The notes below the pieces were generated by a model. It was not told the DNA's origin. It ran no database searches and worked only from the letters and a program-made list of their open reading frames with translations. Below, in pieces: positions 17,324 to 25,261 of a stretch of DNA of 41,969 nucleotides. The stretch covers positions 1 to 41,969 of the forward strand of contig JALWTS010000045.1 in assembly GCA_027077805.1 (NCBI GenBank). The letters are read 5' to 3'. The stretch is from Gammaproteobacteria bacterium (GTDB taxonomy: Bacteria > Pseudomonadota > Gammaproteobacteria > JABHGC01). Both the position numbers and the translations under genes were made by a program. Positions within the stretch are counted from its first letter, which is position 1; every line of letters starts with the position of its first letter.

Positions 17324-18454
17324 ATGACAATTAAAATTGATATTGCCACTTGTGGACGTTTTCATTACCACAAATATTTGAGGTATTTAGCACAGCAGTC
17401 GATTTTACACCGATTTTATTGTTCCTATAAGCTTGGGTTTGATTTTGGTCTTTCTAAAACTTATATCAAAAATTATTTTCTTAAAGAATATTTGATGTAT
17501 TTTGACAAACGTATATTATCAGGCTGGCAGGAAGAGAAAATTATTATTGGACTACATCGCTTGTGGGAACAACAAGTCTTAACTAATTCAGTTAAAGCAG
17601 ATTTATTACACGTTATGATTCATGGTAATAGCTTAAATGTGATTAAAAAATACCAAAGCCAAGGGAAATTTGTTATTGGCGAAGCGGTGAATACTCATCC
17701 ACAACAACAACAACAGATTTTAAACCAAGAATTTCAAACCTTTGGTTTGACATATCAATATCCTGCTAAAATTGTTGCGAGAATGCAACAAGAGTTTGAA
17801 GCGGTAGATTTGATTTTAAGTGCGTCTAGTTTTGTAACCCGCTCTTTTTTGGCAATGGGATTTCCTGAATCAAAATTAGTTACTATCCCTTATGGTATTG
17901 AAATACCTAAAACTTTATCACAGGCGAAACCTAAAAAGGTAAACAAGCGATTTCGGGTGCTTTGTGTGGCGACTATTACTTTTAGAAAAGGGCAACGATA
18001 TTTAATTGAAGCTATTAAAAATTTAAAGCAACAAAACATAGAAATTGAGTTGGTATTAGTGGGTAATAAAGATAAACAATATATGCAAGTACTTAAATCC
18101 AAACAATTGGATCAATATTTTGATCATATTGCCCATGTTGACAATGATAAAATTCTAGATTTTATGAGTCAGTTTGATTTATTCGTTTTGCCAACATTAG
18201 AAGAGGGTTTTTCTGTTGTTATTACTGAAGCATTAGCAATCAATGTTCCTGTTGTTACTACCAAAAATTCAGGAGCAGAAGATGTGATTATTAATGGTGA
18301 AAATGGTTATCTAGTTTCTGCTTTTTCAGTCGCAGAATTAGAACAAGCCATTTTGCAAGCCATGCAACAATCTTGGGGAAAATTTGAGCTTAAATTCCCT
18401 AATTGGCAAGACTATGCGAAACAACTGCAAACATTATACCAATCGTGTTTATAA
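17324..18454 (+). CDS. Glycosyltransferase family 4
   Basis: This 376-residue GT-B glycosyltransferase would add one sugar to the lipid-linked repeat unit at the cytoplasmic membrane face. The donor-binding half shows TFRKGQRYLIEAI (residues 219-231), with the phosphate-contacting Arg-Lys, and LEEGFSVVITEALA with the E-x7-E pair (E294, E302). The N-terminal acceptor half has DIATCGRFHYHKYLRYLA. I chose ATG 17324 rather than an upstream in-frame ATG at 17300 because GGAGGAAGAAGG precedes it and it avoids an 18-bp overlap with the flippase gene. Neighbouring genes are closely packed. Donor and linkage are unknown. Confidence 0.88.
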   Translation: MTIKIDIATCGRFHYHKYLRYLAQQSILHRFYCSYKLGFDFGLSKTYIKNYFLKEYLMYFDKRILSGWQEEKIIIGLHRLWEQQVLTNSVKADLLHVMIHGNSLNVIKKYQSQGKFVIGEAVNTHPQQQQQILNQEFQTFGLTYQYPAKIVARMQQEFEAVDLILSASSFVTRSFLAMGFPESKLVTIPYGIEIPKTLSQAKPKKVNKRFRVLCVATITFRKGQRYLIEAIKNLKQQNIEIELVLVGNKDKQYMQVLKSKQLDQYFDHIAHVDNDKILDFMSQFDLFVLPTLEEGFSVVITEALAINVPVVTTKNSGAEDVIINGENGYLVSAFSVAELEQAILQAMQQSWGKFELKFPNWQDYAKQLQTLYQSCL

Positions 18455-18465
18455 AGGGAATTTGA

Positions 18466-19332
18466 ATGAAACGTTTAAAACATTTTTGGATGCGATTAAA
18501 ATCCTATATTTCTCGTCCTAAAACGATTTTACAACAACAGCTTATCATTCAGTCTGAGATTGACTATTGTCAACATCCTATTTTTATTATTGGCATTCAT
18601 CGTTCGGGGACGAGTTTATTGCGTCGTATTATTAATTCGCATCCGAATATTGCTTGCCCACCGGAAAGTTTGTTTTTAAGTTATTTTTTTCAAATGAGCC
18701 AAGACCCTCATGTTTATTCAGGTTTAGCCAGTTTTGGTATTGAGGATAAAGAACAAGCAAAACAGCAATTAGTGGAATGGGCAACTCGCTATCATGAGGC
18801 TTATCGTATTAGCCAACAAAAACCACGTTGGGCAGATAAAACGCCACAATATGTGGAATATATTAATCAAATTACGGATATGTTTTCAGGACAGGCACAG
18901 TTTGTTTTACTATTTCGTCATCCTTTTGATATTGTATATTCAATTTATCAACGGGATTGGCGTTTTGGTCATTATGCCGAAGATTTGTTACTCAACAATG
19001 CCTTATATGTTAAACAACAATACAAAATTATGTTGGATTTTGTGGCAAATAATAACAACTATATTGCGATTCGTTATGAAGACCTCATTGCGAATCCTAG
19101 TTTTATTTTGCAGTCAGTGTTTCATTATTTAAATGAGCCTTGGGATGAACAGGTGTTAGAGTACCATAAATTTGAGCATAATTATGGTATTGAGGATCCC
19201 ATTGTTCGGGGGATAACAGGATTTCACTCTAATTTTGATAAATGGAAGTTATTAAACCCTGAGCAAATTATGGTATTGAAACAAGAATTATCCGAATATG
19301 CACTTGCTGAAGGTTACGCGATTGATGGCTGA
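18466..19332 (+). CDS. PAPS-dependent sulfotransferase (Sulfotransfer_3 type)
   Basis: This 288-residue enzyme should transfer sulfate from PAPS to a hydroxyl group. The 5'-phosphosulfate loop reads GIHRSGTSLLRRI (residues 43-55). WADKTPQYV (122-130) matches the conserved W-x-x-KTP segment of the family. The 3'-phosphate site is LLFRHPFDIVYSIYQRD (148-164), with R151 and S159. It begins 11 bp after a glycosyltransferase gene and overlaps the next gene by 8 bp, so it belongs to the operon and most likely sulfates the repeat unit. The N-terminal 20 residues are basic and could bind membrane. A separate 112-codon open frame within it is a shadow. Confidence 0.88.
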   Translation: MKRLKHFWMRLKSYISRPKTILQQQLIIQSEIDYCQHPIFIIGIHRSGTSLLRRIINSHPNIACPPESLFLSYFFQMSQDPHVYSGLASFGIEDKEQAKQQLVEWATRYHEAYRISQQKPRWADKTPQYVEYINQITDMFSGQAQFVLLFRHPFDIVYSIYQRDWRFGHYAEDLLLNNALYVKQQYKIMLDFVANNNNYIAIRYEDLIANPSFILQSVFHYLNEPWDEQVLEYHKFEHNYGIEDPIVRGITGFHSNFDKWKLLNPEQIMVLKQELSEYALAEGYAIDG

Positions 19333-20542
19333 GGAATCTAAAATTGCAATTATTTGGAATCGCTTTGGCCCTTATCACTGGGCGAGAATCAATGCCGTTG
19401 CGAAATGTGCGAATATTTTAGCCATTGAAATGGGGCAGTTAGACAATAAATATGCTTGGGAATTACAGCAAAATTCTCAAAATATTGCTTATGAGCTTGT
19501 GTTTGAGCAAGCCGTCAATACTATTGCACCTAAAAAAATTCGTAAGGCGTTAATACCATGTTTAGATAAACATAATCCTGATGTGGTAGCAATCCCTGGG
19601 TACGCATTTAATTATGCCTTGGTAGCGTTATCTTGGTGTCTAAAAAATAACAAGGCAGCTATAGTGTTATCTGATAATAATGCCTTTGATCGCAAGCGAC
19701 ATAAATTAAAAGAATATTTGAAAGCTAAAGTTGTAAGGCTATTTGGTGCTGGTTTAGTCGCAGGGTGTGATAGTCGTGATTATCTCGTAGGTTTAGGCTT
19801 AGATGACCGCCGAATTTATATGGGGTATGATGTGGTCGATAATCAATTTTTTGCTAAACAGGCACAACTCGCACAAGCGAATGCGGATAAAATTCGGGCA
19901 AAATATGGTTTACCTAAACAGTATTTTTTCTGTTGTGCTCGCTTTGAGCCGAAAAAAAATTTGTTGTTTTTGTTAGAAGCATTTCGACAATTTCAGTCTT
20001 ACCGTTCTGAGATTAGTTTAGTGATAGCAGGGGATGGTTCACAACGTCAGCCATTAGAAACCTTTATTGCCATTCATCAACTAGAAAATATTTATTTATT
20101 AGGATTTCGGCAACTCAATGAATTAGCGGAAATTTATGGTTTAGCATTCGCATTTGTGTTACCTAGTCTGATCGAACAATGGGGCTTAGTCGTTAATGAA
20201 GCAATGGCATCGGGTTTGCCAGTGATTGTTTCACAGGCTTGTGGTTGTGCGAAAGATTTAGTATCTCACACGAAAAACGGCATGATATTTGATCCTCATA
20301 ATATTGATTCACTATTACAAGCCTTAGATTTTATTGCCAATGATGGGAATAATGCCAAAATTATGGGGCATTATAGTCAACAACGGATAAAAAATTGGGA
20401 TTTGAATCGGTTTTCTAAGGCATTAATTGACGCAGCAACGACGGCGATTCAGAATAAAGCAAAAAATAGTATTTGGATTCAACTTTATCTTTATTTACTG
20501 AGCTTAAAAGCGAATGCACCTGAAGTGGGTGGTAGCGGATAG
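19325..20542 (+). CDS. Glycosyltransferase family 4
   Basis: This GT-B glycosyltransferase has 405 residues. ARFEPKKNLLFLLEAF (205-220) carries the donor-phosphate Arg/Lys pair, followed by LVIAGDGSQRQPLE and the E-x7-E region LIEQWGLVVNEAMASGLPVI (E284, E292). The acceptor half begins KIAIIWNRFGPYHWARINAV. The ATG at 19325 overlaps the sulfotransferase stop by 8 bp, consistent with translational coupling; a longer in-frame start at 19298 would overlap more. It probably adds one residue of the polysaccharide repeat. The donor sugar is unknown. Confidence 0.88.
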   Translation: MAEESKIAIIWNRFGPYHWARINAVAKCANILAIEMGQLDNKYAWELQQNSQNIAYELVFEQAVNTIAPKKIRKALIPCLDKHNPDVVAIPGYAFNYALVALSWCLKNNKAAIVLSDNNAFDRKRHKLKEYLKAKVVRLFGAGLVAGCDSRDYLVGLGLDDRRIYMGYDVVDNQFFAKQAQLAQANADKIRAKYGLPKQYFFCCARFEPKKNLLFLLEAFRQFQSYRSEISLVIAGDGSQRQPLETFIAIHQLENIYLLGFRQLNELAEIYGLAFAFVLPSLIEQWGLVVNEAMASGLPVIVSQACGCAKDLVSHTKNGMIFDPHNIDSLLQALDFIANDGNNAKIMGHYSQQRIKNWDLNRFSKALIDAATTAIQNKAKNSIWIQLYLYLLSLKANAPEVGGSG

Positions 20543-20547
20543 TTGTT

Positions 20548-21894
20548 ATGATTGAATTGAGTTTATTATTACAAGTACTGCTTTGGGTTTTGTTGTGTGT
20601 GTTATTTTTGGGTTCAAGTCAAGCGTCATTATTTCACCCTATTACTTGGTATTTAGTATTTCATGGCTTGGTATTTGTGATCCGACCTACTTTAGTGCAT
20701 TTTGCTGAATTTGAGCGTTTATGGTTGTATATGGGATTTTTTCCTGATCAAACCCAGTTTTTGCATACTTTGCTGGTCAGTTCCTTTGGTTTAGTGGTAT
20801 TTTTTGGGTTTTGTTTGTATTCAGGTTGGGAACGAAACGATTACCAATCAATGACTATGCCTCAGCGTTTGAGTGTTTTAGCGTTGGATCCTATGGCGAC
20901 ATCAACTTTGAAGTTGGTTTTTGTTTTGTTAGGAAGTTTTGGCTTATTTTCAGCAATTTACACCATTGGTGGTGCTAATTTGCATGGTGAAGGTAATGTG
21001 CAAATGACAATAGTTGATGGTCATGCCATTTTTACTAATACAACCGCTTATTTTGCCCATGCTAGAAATTTGTTAGGACCGCTTAGTTTGTTATTTATTA
21101 TTTTTGCTCGATTTCGATGGTGGTCCTATTGGCCATTATTATTATACGCTTTCTATCGTACTTATATGGGGCATGCCCGTTGGACACTAGTGGTAATTTT
21201 ACTATCTTTATTATTACTATTTTTATGGATACATGGCAGAAAATGGTTGAAAATAAAAACATTGGTATTTTTCTTGCCTATACTCCTACTTTGGTTTTCG
21301 GTATTAGGTGATTATCGCTATGCGTTAAAAAATACAATTTTAGGTTATGAAATGACTGAAAAATGGTTGGAACAACGAACATGGGCAGAAAAATTAGATA
21401 CGGCTGATTTTGCCAATTTTGATTATTTAGCCTATGTCGTCAGTGTTGTTCCTGAAGAAACCTATACTTTTACTTATGGTACTCAGTACTTGAAACTATT
21501 GACCGAACCCATTCCTAGAATTTTATGGAAAGATAAGCCTGTTGGTTCGCCGATTCAATTTTTTAGTTTGAATGAATATGGTAATTTTGCAGGACGTACT
21601 GTCTCGTTAGTAGGGGATGGTTGGATGAGTGGTGGATGGTTTGGTGTGTTTATTACTGTGGCGATTGTTGGGTTTTTATTAGGGCGATTTCATCGTTGGT
21701 TTTGGCAAAACCAAGATAACGTATTTAGAGTATTGTTATATATTTTAGCGTTACCATTAACGATACAGCTTTATCGAGATGGTAATATTAGTATTTTTAA
21801 ATTTATGTTGTTTACATTATTTCCAGTATGGGTGTGGTGGTTTTTTTATAAAATGTCAAAAAAACCATTGGCAAGAGAGGCAAAATCAGTATGA
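20548..21894 (+). CDS. Wzy-like oligosaccharide repeat-unit polymerase
   Basis: This 448-residue inner-membrane protein has roughly ten to twelve membrane segments. Its large loop between residues 265 and 370 contains polymerase-family features: TYTFTYGTQYLKLLTEPIPR, then WKDKP and VSLVGDGWMSGGWFGVFI. That pattern (a P-R-xx-W-KDKP segment followed by a Gly-rich motif before the last helices) fits the O-antigen polymerase/oligosaccharide repeat-unit polymerase group. It would join undecaprenyl-linked units in the periplasm. Gene overlap of 4 bp (ATGA) with the SQD1-like gene shows operon membership. Such polymerases are poorly conserved, so the call rests on topology, loop motifs and context. 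Confidence 0.75.
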   Translation: MIELSLLLQVLLWVLLCVLFLGSSQASLFHPITWYLVFHGLVFVIRPTLVHFAEFERLWLYMGFFPDQTQFLHTLLVSSFGLVVFFGFCLYSGWERNDYQSMTMPQRLSVLALDPMATSTLKLVFVLLGSFGLFSAIYTIGGANLHGEGNVQMTIVDGHAIFTNTTAYFAHARNLLGPLSLLFIIFARFRWWSYWPLLLYAFYRTYMGHARWTLVVILLSLLLLFLWIHGRKWLKIKTLVFFLPILLLWFSVLGDYRYALKNTILGYEMTEKWLEQRTWAEKLDTADFANFDYLAYVVSVVPEETYTFTYGTQYLKLLTEPIPRILWKDKPVGSPIQFFSLNEYGNFAGRTVSLVGDGWMSGGWFGVFITVAIVGFLLGRFHRWFWQNQDNVFRVLLYILALPLTIQLYRDGNISIFKFMLFTLFPVWVWWFFYKMSKKPLAREAKSV

Positions 21895-23054
21895 AAGTGT
21901 TTATTTTAGGGGGCGATGGCTTTTGTGGTTGGCCAACTGCTTTACATTTATCACGACAAGGACATGACATTACAATCTTAGATAATTTATCCAGACGTCA
22001 TATTGATAATGAATTGGAATGTGAATCTTTGACACCTATTCAGCCAATGGGCATTCGCTTAGCTATTTGGCAACAATTAACCCAAAAAACCATCCATTTT
22101 GAATTAATGGATATTGCGAAAGAGTATTTAAGACTATTGGATTTATTTCGCAATCAGCAACCCGATGCTGTCGTGCATTTTGCGGAACAGCGTGCGGCAC
22201 CGTATTCTATGAAATCGCCTAGGCATAAAATTTATACGGTCGATAATAATTTAAATGCTACCCATAATGTATTATGTGCCATTGTGGAATCTGGATTAGA
22301 TATTCATGTCGTACATTTAGGCACAATGGGCGTTTATGGTTATACCTCACACGGTTTAAAAATTCCTGAAGGTTATTTAGATGTTAAAATTCCTGATGAT
22401 AATGGTCAGCATATTGAGAGTCGGATTTTGTATCCTGCCAGTCCGGGCAGTATTTATCATATGACTAAAACCCAAGATGCCCTATTTTTTCAGTTTTATA
22501 ACAAAAATGATCAAGTAAGAGTAACGGATTTACACCAAGGCGTGGTATGGGGAACGAATACGGATGAAACGTTATTAGACGAACGATTGATTAATCGTTT
22601 TGATTATGATGGGGATTATGGCACGGTATTAAATCGCTTTTTAATGCAAGCTGCCATTGAATATCCATTAACAGTCTATGGTACAGGTGGTCAGACACGG
22701 GCGTTTATTCATATTAGAGATACGGTGCGTTGTATTGAATTAGCATTATTAAATTCCCCTAATTCTGGTGATCCTGTGCATATTTTTAATCAAGTTACGG
22801 AAACTCACAAAGTCAGAGATTTAGCAAAATTGGTCTCAGATATGACGGGTATTAATATTCAAACTATTGAAAATCCGAGATTAGAAGTAGCAGAAAATGA
22901 GTTAGAAGTCTCTAATGAAAAGTTTTTGGCCTTGGGTTTAAATCCAACGACTTTAAGTCAAGGCTTATTAGAAGAGGTGAAAGATATTGCTAAAAAATAT
23001 GCTTATCGTTGTGATAATAGTAAGATTTTACCGAAATCAAAATGGCGTAAATAA
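21891..23054 (+). CDS. UDP-sulfoquinovose synthase homologue (SQD1/SqdB/Agl3-like)
   Basis: SQD1-family enzymes use NAD+ and sulfite to convert UDP-glucose into UDP-sulfoquinovose, a 6-sulfonate sugar. This 387-residue protein keeps the family hallmarks along its whole length: GGDGFCGWPTALHLS (7-21), DNLSRR (30-35), ESLTPI (45-50), VVHFAEQRAAPYSM (94-107), HLGTMGVYG (142-150), the YxxxK pair in YHMTKTQD (Y189, K193) with T145, LHQGVVWG, TDET, DYDGDYGTVLNRFLMQAA, and YGTGGQTRAFIHIRDTVRCIE. These match plant and cyanobacterial SQD1 from memory, not by a search. It lies inside a polysaccharide operon, so the sulfonated sugar is predicted to enter the glycan rather than sulfolipid. A 4-bp ATGA overlap links it to the polymerase gene. 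Confidence 0.88.
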   Translation: MKVFILGGDGFCGWPTALHLSRQGHDITILDNLSRRHIDNELECESLTPIQPMGIRLAIWQQLTQKTIHFELMDIAKEYLRLLDLFRNQQPDAVVHFAEQRAAPYSMKSPRHKIYTVDNNLNATHNVLCAIVESGLDIHVVHLGTMGVYGYTSHGLKIPEGYLDVKIPDDNGQHIESRILYPASPGSIYHMTKTQDALFFQFYNKNDQVRVTDLHQGVVWGTNTDETLLDERLINRFDYDGDYGTVLNRFLMQAAIEYPLTVYGTGGQTRAFIHIRDTVRCIELALLNSPNSGDPVHIFNQVTETHKVRDLAKLVSDMTGINIQTIENPRLEVAENELEVSNEKFLALGLNPTTLSQGLLEEVKDIAKKYAYRCDNSKILPKSKWRK

Positions 23055-23092
23055 TTAAATAATATATTTCAACAAAATCTTGAGGATAAAAC

Positions 23093-24043
23093 ATGATTTT
23101 AGTCACAGGTGGATGTGGGTTTATTGGTGCTAATTTATTAGCAATATTAACCCAAAAACATGCTGTTCGTGTATTAGATAACTTATCGCGAGGCAATTTA
23201 GATTATTTACAAGGTTTAGATTTTGAATTTGTTCAAGGTGATATTCGTGATACTGATGTTGTTAGCCAAGTCCTACAAAATATAGACACTGTTATTCATT
23301 TAGCCGCTTATGGTTCTGTGGTAGAGTCTGTGGCGGATCCTATGGAAAATTTTTCGATTAATGTCATGGGAACAGTGAATTTAATGCAAGCCTGTGTTAA
23401 AGCTAAGGTTAAGCGTTTTGTATTTGCCTCCACAGGTGGGGCATTAATTGGGAATGCCACCCCACCTGTGAATGAATTATCCTTACCAAAACCTATTTCA
23501 CCTTATGGTGCCAGTAAATTATCTATTGAAGCCTATTGCAGTGCCTTTAGTGCTTCTTATGACTTTGAAACCGTTTGTTTACGTTTTGCGAATGTTTATG
23601 GTAAATATAGTGCCCATAAAAAAGGGGCGGTTACTGTATTTATTAAAGCCTTATTAACGGATAAACTAATGACTATTTATGGCGATGGCTCTGCGTCTAG
23701 GGATTTTTTAGCCGTAACGGATTTATGTCAAGGGATTGCCCAAGCCGTGGATACGCAATTTGCACAAGCTCATACGGTATTACATTTAGCGTCCAATGGT
23801 GAAACAACGATTAAGGCTTTAGCAGAGATGTTAAAAACCATTGCCAACAAACCTGATCATCCCATCGAATTTAAACCAGCACGGGCAGGCGAAGTGGATA
23901 GAAATTTTGCAAGGTATGATCAAGCCAAAGCCATCTTAGGGTTTAAGCCTAGCGTTGAACTATATCAAGGCTTACAGCAAACTTGGCAATGGTTTGCGAA
24001 TTTAGATCAGGCACAATTACAGCAACAAAGCAGTGATTCTTAG
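23093..24043 (+). CDS. NAD-dependent sugar-nucleotide epimerase/dehydratase (extended SDR)
   Basis: This 316-residue enzyme is an extended short-chain dehydrogenase of the GalE/WbpP group. The Rossmann motif is TGGCGFIGANLL (residues 5-16), the dinucleotide-contacting acidic residue is D29 in LDNLSRGN, and the catalytic set is S113/T114 with Y138-x3-K142 in SPYGASKLS. It also has FANVYGKYSAHKKGAVTVFI and YGDGSASRDFLAVTDL, typical of UDP-hexose or UDP-N-acetylhexosamine 4-epimerases. GAGGATAAAAC precedes the ATG. It would supply an epimerised donor sugar for the repeat unit. The exact substrate (UDP-Glc, UDP-GlcNAc or UDP-GlcA) is not resolved. Confidence 0.85.
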   Translation: MILVTGGCGFIGANLLAILTQKHAVRVLDNLSRGNLDYLQGLDFEFVQGDIRDTDVVSQVLQNIDTVIHLAAYGSVVESVADPMENFSINVMGTVNLMQACVKAKVKRFVFASTGGALIGNATPPVNELSLPKPISPYGASKLSIEAYCSAFSASYDFETVCLRFANVYGKYSAHKKGAVTVFIKALLTDKLMTIYGDGSASRDFLAVTDLCQGIAQAVDTQFAQAHTVLHLASNGETTIKALAEMLKTIANKPDHPIEFKPARAGEVDRNFARYDQAKAILGFKPSVELYQGLQQTWQWFANLDQAQLQQQSSDS

Positions 24044-24049
24044 CCAGTA

Positions 24050-25219
24050 ATGATGAAAGTATTATCTGTAATTCATTATCCTTATTTTGGTGGACCGCAT
24101 AATCGTAATAGTCGTTTAATTCCAAGACTAAGACAGCAAGGAATTGAAACGTGGGTGTTATTACCTGATGAGAAAGGCAATGCTAAATTACGTTTGCAGG
24201 CACAAGGGATTAATGTTTTAACTTTGCCCTTGCATCGCTTGCGAGCAAAAGTTGATGTTAAACTACAATGGCAATTTTGGTGGCAGTTATGGCCCGAAAT
24301 TCAGTCTATTCGCCGTTTAATTCAAGCATATGAGATTGATTTAGTGCAAATTAATGGTTTAGTGAATCCTCATGCTGCCATTGCGGCAAGATTAGAACAT
24401 AAACCTGTGGTTTGGCAATTATTAGATACTCGTCCACCAATGATATTACGCTGGATGTTAATGCAATTAGTCAAACGTTTGGCAACAGTCGTGATGAGTA
24501 CTGGGCTGGAAGTGGCAAAAGTCCATCCTCAGGCAATGAGTTTTGGCAAAAATTTAGTGCCATTTTTTCCACCAGTTGATACCCAAGCCTTTCGTTATGA
24601 TGCCAAAGCCAAATCACAAGCGAGAGCAGCATTGCATTTACCACAAGATGCTATCGTTATTGGTACGGTCGGTAATTTAACGCCACAAAAAGGGCATGAA
24701 TATTTAATTCAAGCCTTTGCTCGATTAAAATCTGCGTTTCCCCAATTATATGTGTGTATTTTAGGGGGGCAAATGGCAAGCCAATCCAGTTACGAACAAG
24801 GGTTACATCAGCAGGCAGAAAAATTAGGGCTATTAGAAAATAAACGCTTACAAATTATTGATCCTCAACATAGCGTTTATGAACGATTACCTGCATTCGA
24901 TATTTTTACCTTAACCTCTGTGCCACGTTCTGAAGGTGTACCTACGGCAATTTTAGAAGCAATGGCTTGTGCCTTGCCAGTGGTTGCAACCGATGTTGGT
25001 TCGATTGCGGAAGTTGTGATTGATTCAAAAACTGGCTTAGTCGTCCCAGCATTAGATATAGCCGCAATGCTTACAGCTTATCAACTCTTATTAAAAGACG
25101 AAAATTTACGCCAAACGATGGGATCAGAGGCTAGAAAACAAGCCGTTGCGAAATATGATATTGCTATTTGTGCTAAGACACATCAACAAGTGTATCAGCA
25201 AGCCATAGCGAGTTTATAA
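24050..25219 (+). CDS. Glycosyltransferase family 4
   Basis: This 389-residue GT-B glycosyltransferase has an N-terminal half that begins KVLSVIHYPYFGGPHNRNSRLIPRL, with the glycine-rich acceptor loop. The donor half contains IGTVGNLTPQKGHEYLIQAFARL and SEGVPTAILEAMACALPVVAT, including the E-x7-E pair. Two adjacent ATG codons (24050, 24053) could both serve as start. It follows the epimerase gene after 6 bp and precedes the carbamoyltransferase gene by 42 bp, which is one of the larger gaps in the operon. It is expected to add one sugar of the repeat unit; donor and linkage are unknown. Confidence 0.88.
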   Translation: MMKVLSVIHYPYFGGPHNRNSRLIPRLRQQGIETWVLLPDEKGNAKLRLQAQGINVLTLPLHRLRAKVDVKLQWQFWWQLWPEIQSIRRLIQAYEIDLVQINGLVNPHAAIAARLEHKPVVWQLLDTRPPMILRWMLMQLVKRLATVVMSTGLEVAKVHPQAMSFGKNLVPFFPPVDTQAFRYDAKAKSQARAALHLPQDAIVIGTVGNLTPQKGHEYLIQAFARLKSAFPQLYVCILGGQMASQSSYEQGLHQQAEKLGLLENKRLQIIDPQHSVYERLPAFDIFTLTSVPRSEGVPTAILEAMACALPVVATDVGSIAEVVIDSKTGLVVPALDIAAMLTAYQLLLKDENLRQTMGSEARKQAVAKYDIAICAKTHQQVYQQAIASL

Positions 25220-25261
25220 CTTTAATAACGATTTAATATTTCAAAGGTCAATGGAACGAGT

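Noticed and set aside
18794..19132. 112-codon open frame inside the sulfotransferase gene
   Set aside because: It overlaps a clearly conserved sulfotransferase on the same strand in another frame and has no family motifs.
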